A stretch of DNA of 64,000 nucleotides from Epinephelus fuscoguttatus (lineage: Eukaryota > Chordata > Actinopteri > Perciformes > Serranidae), in contig NC_064770.1 of assembly GCF_011397635.1 (NCBI RefSeq), forward strand, positions 26,305,603 through 26,369,602, in the 5' to 3' direction. Positions 41,743-51,969 of this stretch are shown here, one piece after another. The first letter of the stretch is position 1, and every line of letters begins with the position of its first letter. The position numbers and the translations under genes were made by a program. The notes beneath the pieces are model-generated. The model was not told where the DNA came from and ran no database searches. It saw nothing but the letters and a program-made list of their open reading frames with translations.

Positions 41743-41945
41743 TTATAAATAGTAAAGGTTAATTAGTTAGCTGAGAAATTGGATCAGGGGCGGGCAGTTA
41801 GAATTTGATCCATAGACAGGTAACTCAAGCAATCCCCTTTGTCACTGCAATCAGACCTATATAAATCCGCCTTGACGGACAGCAGTCACCACATAGCCTT
41901 ACCTCTCCGCTGGATCACCAACCGGGCGAGAACCCACTTTGCACG
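41743..41945 (+). promoter_or_regulatory. Promoter and 5'UTR exon of parvalbumin copy 4
   Basis: TATA box TATATAAA at 41858-41865. A MEF2-consensus TTATAAATAG at 41743-41752 lies 115 bp upstream. The non-coding exon starts near 41,888 and ends at 41945 before GTAAGT. The upstream site could also be an alternative TATA box. Confidence 0.65.
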
Positions 41946-42372
41946 GTAAGTCGCTGCATGGATTCTGATGGAGAGTGGCTTTCTTTTTGAATTTTTTTTT
42001 TTTTATTTAAAATCCAGACGGATTTTGTGGCTCTTGTGAATTCAGAGCATTTTAGGGCACTTTAGACGCTGCCTATTAGCTGACAGGTGTAACAACTGCG
42101 TGCGTAAATGGAGAGCCTTAATGCGTAAAAGTTAATTCTATCATGTTTAATCCGCTGGATGAGACAGTATTTGGAAAAAAGTGTATCTTACATCCTGACT
42201 TTCATTTGAACTTAATGAAATGCATGACTGACTACTGCACAGGCTGACTTCTCAGTGCCAGTGTCATCTGGACACATTTGGCTCTCCATCAGTGTCAAGT
42301 TAGACGTTTTGCTCCTGTACCTGGCTATATGTGTTAATAATTCACCACGGTTGTTCCTCCTACAGGAATAAA

Positions 42373-43952
42373 ATGTCGCTCTCATCTATCCTTTGCGCTG
42401 ATGCCATCGACAGTGCTATCAAGGACTGCCAAGGTATCGTCTTCCACCAATATCATTATTGCTCTCTTCCTTAGATTTTTTTTTTTAATTCTATACAGTC
42501 TTTCTGCTGGAGCCTGCGACCTCACCAGGCAATAGGACTGTCTCTGTATGATAGCCTAATGAAAGACTGCATTTTTTTAACATGAAAAGATACATACATA
42601 CATATGGGGCTAAGCTAAGTGCTGTGTAATGTATGGGTACAAAGTTAGGGCTTTGTTAAGGGGTTTTACCTGGTACAAGCAGACCATATTTGATCCTGTT
42701 ATCACTGGGGGACAAAGTGTACAAAAAAATCCACAATATTTTCTAAATACTATGTGTCTGGATCACTTACATCACACTTAATAATTTATCAGTTATATTT
42801 TATCTTATTTCCACAATTTAAGGTGACATTAGTTGTCTGAGGATTTGCAGATATGACAGGAACTTTGCCGTCATTTTATTTTTGTGAAAAACTAGACACT
42901 AAATATTGAAATGCCTCCTTATATTCTCCTCCAGTACCAGACTCCTTCTGCCCCAAGAAGTTTTTCCAGATGTGTGGCCTCACCAAGAAAAGCCCCCAGG
43001 ATGTGAAGAAGGTTTTCGGGATCCTGGACAACGACGGCAGCGGCTTTGTTGAGGAGGAAGAGCTCAAGTGAGTGAGCAGCCAGTTCACTAAAGACAGATT
43101 TTTCTTTTTGTGCCCAGGACGTAATGGGACAGGAGGAGAGATGAGATGTCCTCATGGGAAATAATCATATTTCCATTTAGTTTTTTGAAGATGGTGTTGT
43201 ACAAGGAGGATCATTAGTTATACAGTTTTTTTGGGGCTGATATGGGATGGGGACTGTTTAAATTGTTACACTTGACTGTCTACTAGTTCTCTGGCTGTGC
43301 AGGATACACATCACAGGACAGCTTGGACGTTAGTGTTAGTTCCTGATTTCTGCCCTTGTGACTATTGCTAACTTGAGGTTCTGTCTGTGGCTCTGTGTTT
43401 ACCAGGTTTTTCCTCCAGAGGTTTTCCCCTGGTGCTCGCGTTCTGACAGACAAGGAGACTAAGGCCTTCTTGTGTGCTGCTGATGACGACAGTGATGGCC
43501 GAATTGGAGCAGAGGGTGAGCGGATCCACACATATTTTATACAGCCATTATGCAAGACATGCATTATATGTGTGACTACATAACCTTGATGCTTAGGAAA
43601 TGACACTCCAAACTTTGCACATTTTTATTTTTCACTATGCCTACTGAAGCCTGGTTGACACAAAAGTGACACTTACACAGTGTTTCTATTGACTCATTTG
43701 TGATTTTAGATTTGGGTATTACTTTAATCAATTAGCCAAATCGTGTCAGTGACATGCTGTTAACTTGAGAGCACAGCGCCACTGAAATTCAGCACCACCA
43801 CGCCAGCTCTCTAATGGTTTCAGAGCTTGTTACTAAATATAAAACACAAATAGTTACACTGATGCAGGTGTCAGACAGAAGAGAGAAGTTATCATCTTAC
43901 TAATGCTGCTTCTTTTTCTTCCACAGAGTTCCAGGCCATGGTCTTGTCCTAA
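42373..43952 (+). CDS. pvalb8: Parvalbumin 8 / oncomodulin-like, array copy 4 (109 aa)
   Basis: Coding exons 42373-42433, 42935-43067, 43406-43515 and 43927-43952, all with GT-AG introns and the family's standard exon lengths. The acceptor at 42365 precedes the ATG. The 109-aa protein starts [20 protein letters not shown] and ends EEFQAMVLS. The MSL start, the [12 protein letters not shown] segment and the [15 protein letters not shown] segment are as in the fish parvalbumin 8 / avian thymic parvalbumin / oncomodulin group. The CD loop [12 protein letters not shown] and EF loop [12 protein letters not shown] keep the calcium ligands. Known: relatives of this group are made outside trunk muscle, for example in sensory hair cells or thymus. 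AATAAA at 44183-44188 and 44215-44220. Parvalbumin is certain; the number 8 is from memory. Confidence 0.93.
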
Positions 43953-44229
43953 ACAACTGGACTCCATCTCTCCAACTCAATCTGACAACCCCCCCCCCCC
44001 ATCCTGCTCCTCCACTGCTTCAAGGGCTCTCTTAGTTTTAGTCAATCAATTTCCATCCATTAGAAAAAGTTTTTTGATTCTTTTTATTTTGCAGGACTCG
44101 CCGGATCACAGACATCAACATTTACATATTTTTATTTTCTTTTTTGTATGTTTTAGACAGATGATAAAGCTATATCTCCCAAAATAAATGTACAATTTAC
44201 CAAATTACTGAGAAAATAAAAGAATCAAA

Positions 44230-44773
44230 TCCAAATCCTGCAACTGTTTTTCATTATTTCTATTCAGGTGTACATATTTGTGTGTTTCTGTTTGGCTTTT
44301 ACTCAGATGTGGTTTGAGATGACACAGGGTTGCAAGGCAAGAAAAATATACTGTATGGGAGTCAAGGTGAAATGTTTCATATATACAAGATCGTCTAATT
44401 AGCTACATACGTACATACAGATGTGCCTGTGCAAAAAACAAACACAGAAGCAAACGCACTGTCACACAGATGTCTTTACAGTTCTGTGGTGTCCTTGAAT
44501 CATCACTTACGAACACAGCGGTAAATGAGACTGAATGTTAGGCAGTGTCAGGTATATGAGAACTGAGATGTCCTGAAAACACAGGCTTTCCGACTGAGGT
44601 ATATGTGTGTATGTGTGTATAGATTCATAGAGCTAGCACAGGGAAAAGGCAGAGGAGGCGACCTTGATGACCACCTGAGTGTCACCGTGGTTGGATCGAG
44701 TGACACCTGACCTCAGCTTTGTAAATAAACCCATCTGAACCTGGGTGCGGCTCAGGCTAGAGCAACAGAATGC

Positions 44774-44805
<32 letters not shown>

Positions 44806-46010
44806 AAACAAAACCCAGTGCATTTGCAAAAATCAAATACGAGATGAGACAGACGTCTCCATGCAAACACACATGATCCCAAATATGCACATAAATGCAC
44901 ACACATCGGGGTAATAGATGCAGAGCGCGAGAGTGTGAGTGTGTGATGCACAGAGGAAGATGCAAACTCTGCAGAATGCTATAGCTGAGGATGCTAGCCT
45001 TACATGTACTCCTCTGCCAGGTCCCCGTGATGGCTCGGGAGAGCTTGCTCAGGATATATTAAAGAAGAACCATTTTATTACGCTCACCCAAACACTCAGA
45101 CAGAAGATTGAGCATTTCACAGCTCTGCGTCCTTCCTAGAAGAGACTTTAAATAGCACACGGCTTTTTCACACTCTGCACTTAAAGGATTCATCAGATTA
45201 AAATTAACAAGTACTTCAATACTTACCCTCCCGGTGGAGGGGCCCAAAATATAGAGTACTGCTCGTTCCTTCAGTGGTTCCACCTTAGTGTCATTTCAAT
45301 TACCTGTATATTACAGACAGAACCTGACTATTACAGCAGATAGCTGCTCCTCAGAACTATAGGGCATACCCTGGTATTAGCATGAGGTCGTGGTCACAAG
45401 TGGAGAATGTGTAGACATGCCTACTGCTGCTCGATTTGAGATGGTGTGCTGTAATAATGATAGAGGTTTTCCTTCCTCAGCTAGACCCATACTGCCTGTG
45501 TGTGTCTCATTATATTATAGATTTCACTATCAAGTGGCAAAAATGTGATGAAGCCACATCCAGTTATTAACAATTTAACATGTTAAAATTAGTAGTTGCG
45601 GGCAGTATCAGCCAAAGATATTATACCTCAATGAAAGACAAATCCATAAATATTTTAGTGTAAATGACTAAGTATTTTGCAAAGTGCAGCAATGTGAAAA
45701 TGCCACAGACACTCACAGTAAAATCAGACATTAAACACAGTGAAACAAGCGTTCCTGCAAGTTACAATTATGCACGCGTGAGTAGCAAAGACAAAATTGG
45801 GGCTGCTTACTACTCAATCCGTATTTACTGAACACTGCCTACTAAATAAATACGTAAAGTCTTCCATCACCAACAGACTGTCCACACTAAAGTATACACA
45901 AGCAAAAGACATGACCGACGGCTGGTCTGACCGAGGCTGTGGCTATGAAAGTAGCCCTTAAATCTCCAAAAACGTCAGAGCAAATTTCCGAACAGGCATT
46001 ATTTGGATAC
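44230..46010. other. Gene-poor spacer with (CA)n
   Basis: Holds a (CA)13 tract at 44773-44798. No supported gene, RNA or other repeat is seen here. Confidence 0.5.
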
Positions 46011-46019
46011 TACAAATGA

Positions 46020-47467
46020 CAGGCAAGTCCAAAGTCTGGCCCAGGGGCCAATTATGGCCCGCGGGTGGATTTTAAACTGCCCACAGCTTGTCTTGTGAAA
46101 TATACTTCATGTGGCCAGCCACACAATATCAAAAAGGGTCACTTTTTCCTGATGATGGCAGGACTATCGTACAGTTTGTAGACTTGCACCAAAAAAGAAC
46201 TAGTGTGTTTTTAGATAGATAGACAAGCAGACAAACAAAGTAAGAAGTAAAAAGTTAACAGCGAGGGCCACCGCAATCAGAGCTGGTGAAAAGTTGTTTA
46301 TCAATGGAAAATCAATGATTTTTTTTAAATAACCCACATGATGTGGCAGCAGCTAGCCCCAGGGGCGTAAATATAGACAGTGGAGGCAGTGTGGTTGCAC
46401 TGGGGGCCCTCGAGGTAGAAGGCCCATAGAGACAGTGGGTCCTCCAACAATGTGTTGAGTGGAGAATGGACCATTGTGAGTGACTGCCGCAGAAAATAGT
46501 CTGTGTTCAAAGAACTCTCAGGCCATGTTTACACGACAACAATCCGCTGAAAACAGAATCATTTCTCATTTTTGTTTTGAAAAAAGTTTCCGCATTTAGA
46601 CGACAATGTTTTGCTAACACTTGCTGTGCACACGGATCCGCAAAAATGACCAAAAACGCTGCAGTATACATGCCAGGCCAGTAGTTGGCAGTGTGACGCT
46701 TACGCTTCCTTCTACAGAGCAGCGATGTATAAACAAAACAAAATGGCAACCGCACGAACGTTTGTCTGGACAGACAACGAGGTGGAGATGCTACAGTAAA
46801 TCTACACTATGATGGGGATTGATAAATTGTTGTTGTGATGGTCGACTTTATCGCGCACGCCTAGTGACTGGAAACGTAATGCGCGTGTGTGAAAAGTCTC
46901 CGTTTTCAGAGGAAATGCATATTGCAAGTTCACATGACAATGGAGATGGTGCCGGTTCCAAAAAATTGCACTCTGGAATCCGTTTTCAAAACGTTGTGTT
47001 TTCAGGCACCCAATCGGCCAAAACGCAACTAAAGTTCACTGTTTTCAGTTGAAATTGTTGTTGTATAAAAGGGACCTCATTAAATTAAAGACAGAGCCAT
47101 TTACTATATATGCCCTTGGAAAAGACAAACCCATCTCTGTCGTGTTTACTTTTTTTTTTTTTTTTTTTTTTTGTACAATAGTCAATAGCATCTATGACAA
47201 AATTCCATGCTTATTTCATCACAATTAAAAATGTTAAATTAAATAAATAATTTCTTATGCTATTTGGGGTTTTTTGTATACAAACATGCAGTGATGATTG
47301 CTGGGTAATATGTATGTTGATGTTATCCAGTGTCAAGTCTCTGATCATGTTACGAGACGATATGTGCATGATAGTGTGCACTGGGGCCCATCATAACTAC
47401 CTTACACCATGGTACCCAGGTATTTTATCTAATCTGGCCCCCTTTAAAAAAGAATTGGACACCCCTG
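46020..47467 (+). mobile_element. Old hAT-like DNA transposon remnant carrying nested insertions
   Basis: The left end CAGGCAAGTCCAAAG is followed by GGCCAATTATGGCCCGCGGG. The right end is AATCTGGCCCCCTTTAAA, then AATTGGACACCCCTG, whose reverse complement is CAGGGGTGTCCAATT. Both ends fit a widespread hAT terminus type (CAGGGGTGTCCAAA with GGCCCG). The flanking octamers match only 5 of 8, so any target duplication is eroded. No transposase frame. The boundaries are plausible, not proven. Confidence 0.5.
46520..47077 (+). mobile_element. PIF-Harbinger-like non-autonomous element nested in the hAT remnant
   Basis: The ends are imperfect inverted repeats of about 37 bp: left with CGACAACAATCCGCTGAAAA, right (reversed) with CAACAACAATTTCAACTGAA. 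A tiny plus frame at 46743-46799 reads MATARTFVWTDNEVEMLQ and stops. This resembles the start of the Myb/SANT-like protein that accompanies Harbinger transposases. The target duplication is unclear. Confidence 0.5.
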
Positions 47468-48320
47468 ACATTTGGTTGAATCTAAATAGTTATTTTCTTG
47501 CCTGAAATGATATTAAACCTAATAGAGTGACATTTTTACAGATTTTTGGCCTGGCTCAAACTCGGTTGTGTCTAGATAACTGCAGATCAGGAAGAACTCC
47601 CACAAGATTTCATGTTCCATGTTTCAAGTAATCATTTTAACCTGAAACATTATCTTTCCCTCACCCTGACCAAGTGCTGTATGTGCCTAAACCCAACCAG
47701 ACCTTGACCACAACTAGACAAGAATATTCTGAAGCGGCTTGCAAGAGTTTTGCAAATCAAGGGTTAGCATTAAGTCACGACCCTCAAAATCTCCACCATT
47801 TGGCCGTTGTGGAGTCTGATGAGATGCAATGCACTGTGGGGCAGTTGAGTATATCCAGTAAGCTCATGTCTCATACTTAGAAATTCTTGCTCATCCAGTA
47901 TACATCAGCACATTTCTAATGCACAGAGAATCCACATACTATGCAGTTTGGATGCACCGCATACTCAATTTTACATCATACTTGGTATGAATAGTATGTT
48001 AGTACGTGATTTCAAACACAGCTAAAGTTAGATACCCTGAAGGTAAGTTTTGTAAAGCCTCATTAAGTAGCTGTGAACCAAAAACATATATTGTTTTATT
48101 ATTACTATAACCCCAATATTCTTCATGCCTTGTGTTTGTTTTTTCATGTATATGCATATTAGAGTAGCAACACATTTGCAGACAAACTGTCGCGTATCAA
48201 GACAACATCATTGGACATGCACAGAGAGGCACGATGCTAATTAGATCATCATGTATCCATATCTGCTGTTATCAGTTTCCCATCCTCATCTCTGCAGGCA
48301 TGGAGGAGTGAAAGCCACGG
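47150..48320. other. Spacer, nothing recognised beyond a poly-T tract
   Basis: Poly-T of about 22 bases near 47150, then the right end of the hAT remnant, then unremarkable sequence. Confidence 0.45.
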
Positions 48321-48321
48321 A

Positions 48322-48342
48322 GGGTGGGGGTGGGGGTGGGGG
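48322..48342 (+). repeat. G-quadruplex-type tract
   Basis: Four G-runs of 3, 5, 5 and 5 separated by single T bases. A textbook intramolecular G4 motif in an intergenic setting. Confidence 0.85.
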
Positions 48343-48711
48343 TACACGGCTGAAAGCAGGACAAGGTTGGGGAAGCCAGTAGGTAACACAAGCCAGGGGA
48401 CACACAATGGAGCTGTGACCCCTGCGGGTCAGGAGAAGTGAGTGGTGAACAGGAAGGAAATGTGAGCCAACAGGTCGACGCTGACTGCTGGATGTGCTGC
48501 GGTGGGACAGCAGTACAAGATTATGTGACAAGCAGATTACCTGGACTCAAGGGCGGAGGGATGGATGGACGGAGAGAGACCGTCGCTCTGTTTCTCTCTG
48601 ACAGGCCAGTAGTGTCCAGCGGTCCTGGTGGGCTGACGATGTGAGGAAAATGACAATAAAATAGTTCACTCTGAACTGTTTTTACTTTTTACTAGTTTCA
48701 CAATGCTGGCC

Positions 48712-48840
48712 TTAAAGGGACAGTTCACCCCAAAATCAAAAACACATATGTTTACTCTTGCCTGTGTTGGAGATATCGGCCATAGAGATGTCTGCCTTCT
48801 CTTCAGTATAATGGAACTAGATGGCACTCGGCTTGTAAAC
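48712..48840 (+). repeat. Interspersed repeat family R2, forward copy
   Basis: Begins TTAAAGGGACAGTTCACCCC and contains TAATGGAACTAGATGGCACT. It matches the reverse complement of 13064-13180, and may extend right to about 48,960. Confidence 0.6.
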
Positions 48841-49258
48841 ATTAATGGGGTCTTTCTTGACTGAGCTGTAATGTTAGCTACCTCAGTGGTGCTATGTGAG
48901 CCAGTAGTAGATGCACGCTATCTAGATTGATGAATATCACTACACATAAGAGGAAAAGTTTCTATTTTTTCAAGAGCTAAAACAGCATTTCTAAACAAGC
49001 AAGTTAAAGCAAAAATCCTTTGTACTTTTTATTCTACTGATGGAAAAAATGGTGAAACAGCATTTTCTGAAGTGTCATTCCAAGCAGTAAGGTAAGTTGA
49101 AGTAATATTGCAAATCATGTGGTTTCATGATATAATTTCTGTGATAATACAAGAGGGTTATGCCTTATCCCGTTGTCTATTAAATATTCTGTGTATGACT
49201 GGTGAGGTTGTACTTTTGAATTCTAGCAATTTAAGTGAATAATGAGTTCAGCAGTACA

Positions 49259-49640
49259 GGCAAGTGGCAACCTCTGTGACGCCAATGCAGGAGTGCCAAA
49301 AACTGCAGTTCCTCAAATGGCCACTTGAAGATGGCTCCAAAACAGAGCCAGGCCCCATAGGCACTCATGTTAAATTACCCAGTTGTAGAGCAAAAAATTA
49401 ACACGTTTACAGCCTGGAACAAAAAACCGTTTTGGTCTCTGTAGCTAATTTAAACATTCATGACAACTGTACAGGGGGTGAATTTTTTTTATAACTCACC
49501 CATTTATGTTTTATCGAGGCCCAAGGTTATGCATACTTGAGAGTGAGGCTGTTTGAGTGATAGGCTGTCTGCAAGGCCTCGCTACTGCACAGCTCCAATC
49601 TGCCCTCCAATTATGGTCACCTCTGGCTCCAAAAAAACCA
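49259..49640 (+). repeat. Interspersed repeat family R1, copy B
   Basis: The most complete of the three R1 copies. Blocks GCCAAAAACTGCAGTTCCTC, CACGTTTACAGCCTGG, TTTTGGTCTCTGTAGCTAAT, CATGACAACTGTACAG and GGCTGTCTGCAAGGCCTC occur in order. The related sequence may run on to about 49,760. Confidence 0.8.
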
Positions 49641-51081
49641 AGATGACAACGGCCAAAATGCTGAACTCAAAGCTTCAAAATGGCAGTCTAGACACCAATG
49701 AGTGACATCACAGTAGCTATGTTCAATCTAGAGTACTCCAGAAATTAGTCTTAAAACAGAAAAATTAGTTAGCACTCCCATTTCCCCTTATCTTAAAGTC
49801 AAGGATCCTTTGAATGGGTTTTTCGACAGATGCAGTAAGGTCTGTGGTTAACACAAGCTTATGAGACTTTTACGTGTAGTTCTATGACATAAAATAAGTC
49901 AGTAAATACCCCACTTGTGTATTCTGGAGCTTTTGTGTTTCCTTAAAAAGGAGGTTGCCAACAAGCGGCTAAATGAGACTACAAAACATCATCACACTGA
50001 CCACGGTTTTACAGCCATGCAGCTGTAGTATAGTTCATTTATAGTCTACCATTACTATTTTACTCCTGGCAATTGCATTTAGGCTTCAAAAGACACGAGA
50101 GTGGCATTCATTTGTTAAGATAATCTTGCTGAACAAAATGTGCAAGTATCATTATTATTAGGGACACTATTGTAATCCTAGGTATTCTTCCTCTTCTTCT
50201 TCTTCTTCTGAGGAAATCATACTTCCCATGGGTGAAAACTCACCAAACTTTGCACAAAGGTCCAGTCTCATGCCAGATATCCTCAGCTGTAAACTCAAGC
50301 CAATAGCTCTGATGGTGGCGCTACAGCAAGCGTCTAAAGTTCAAAACTTTGAAAATTCATAACAAATCAACCATAGGTGCTACAACTTCACAACTTTCAT
50401 CAAACTGCAGCCCCAATACTGAAGAAACTTTTGTACATTTAAACCTATTAAAAATTATGAAGTCCATCACGCTGTTTTTTTTTTTTTCCAAAAACTGTAA
50501 AACTTCTTAAACCTATCTCCTCCCACAATTTTTGCTCAATTGACACCAAACTTGCTACAGAGCATCTTCAGACTGTCCTACAAAAACTACGTTCCTCAGA
50601 CTTTTGATTTATCAAAAATTGAGCCTACAGTGCATCAAAATGTTTGACTGTAAACGGTACTGTAAACATACATGCAAATTCTTGCTAAATAAATCTTCAG
50701 TGTTCATGAAAAAAAGACAAAATTCTAGAGTCATGGTAGATGATGTGTGGCAAATTTCAGAAATTTATCTCAAAAACGGAATTTTTGACAGCATTTTGAA
50801 TTTTGCTCTAATGTGAACAATTGGAGTCAATGTAACAATGGCAATTTTAAACATCAGTTTTTCCACTTATGGAGCAAATCAATCATTCTTACAGACAAAT
50901 TACCAACATCTCCATGCTGTCTAGATGCAATATGTGTATTTTCAGATTTTTGTCTTAATAACTGAATTTTTTTTTTTTTTACAGTGGTTTCAAATCTGCC
51001 TTTCCCTGCATGGATGGCTGCTTTCCTACACAACAGTGAATAGCTTACTCAGTTTGTGAAGCCACTGTTGAGTTGTTAGTT

Positions 51082-51154
51082 GCCAATTAGCTCAGAGCGG
51101 TAGATGACTGTCTTAGGTTCCAGAGGTAGCGGATTCGAGCCTCAACTGGTGCAG
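51082..51154 (+). other. tRNA-like module 1 within the compound repeat
   Basis: Carries an A-box-like TTAGCTCAGAGCGGTAGA and a B-box-like GGATTCGAGCCTC at tRNA spacing, but the acceptor arms do not pair. It is a tRNA-derived relic, not a working tRNA. Confidence 0.6.
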
Positions 51155-51593
51155 AATCCACATTGTAATGTAAACATCTCCTTGTGCTCCAGCTTATTGC
51201 TTAAAATTGCCTGAGCCTGACTCATTGATGTTGAGCATCTACAAGTCTTCTTCCTGCTAGAAAATCTGCCTTCTCATGCTTGAAAATAAACCAAACTTTG
51301 CACAAAGGTCCAGTGTCAATACTTCAGTGTGAAACCATCTGAGGCTTCTCACTTTGCACATAGCTCAACTAGTTAAACATCAGTTATTCACTTATGAAGC
51401 AAATCAATCATTGTTAAAATAAATTACCAACATCTCCATGCTGTCTAGATGCAATATGTGTATTTTCAGATTTTTGTTTCAATAACTGAATTTTTTTTTA
51501 CAGTGGTTTCAAATCTGCTTTTCCATGCATGGGCAGCTGCTAAACCTGCACGTCTGGCTTAGTCAGTTTGTGAAGCTACAGATGAACTGTCAC

Positions 51594-51666
51594 TGACTAA
51601 TTAGCTCAGTGAGATAGAAATTGATTCTTAGTCTCAGAGGTTGTGAGTTCAAGCCTCAGCTGATGC
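51594..51666 (+). other. tRNA-like module 2 within the compound repeat
   Basis: Contains TTAGCTCAGTGAGATAGA and TGAGTTCAAGCCTCAGC in the same arrangement as module 1, about 514 bp further right. Confidence 0.6.
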
Positions 51667-51926
51667 AAAAGGCAGATTGCATTGCTAAATGTCTTCCAAT
51701 TCTTCTGCTTGTTGCTCAGAATTGCCTAAAAATGCCCCAACCCGACCCATCACTGCGCAGCAGCTATAATTATATTAGAATTTTCTGCAATGATCAAAAA
51801 TCCAATGGCAAAATCCCATTGGCCTTTTGATGAAGGAACCAGGGCGGTGCTAACTTCCCCGTCTGCCTACAAAAAAGTGTCATCCCTGGAGCACTTTGTT
51901 TTATACAGTCTGTGAGTACAGGTCAT

Positions 51927-51962
51927 AGTAGTAGCAGTAATAGTAGTAGCTGTAGTAGTAGT
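51927..51962. repeat. Imperfect (GTA)n microsatellite
   Basis: Interrupted GTA/CTA triplets. Confidence 0.8.
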
Positions 51963-51969
51963 CCCCTTG

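Larger units (their letters stand above)
50190..51840 (+). repeat. Compound repeat with tandem units of about 515-525 bp containing tRNA-like modules
   Basis: Starts with a (TTC)n tract. The segment CCAAACTTTGCACAAAGGTC occurs at about 50,243 and 51,291. The block ACCAACATCTCCATGCTGTC occurs at 50,902 and 51,426, followed in both by a T-run, a TTTCAAATCTGC block and a tRNA-like stretch (51,082-51,154 and 51,594-51,666). The units are diverged, so not recent. No reading frame. Confidence 0.7.

Noticed and set aside
51082-51666. Two functional tRNA genes
   Set aside because: A and B boxes are recognisable, but acceptor and other stems do not pair, so they are relics within a repeat.
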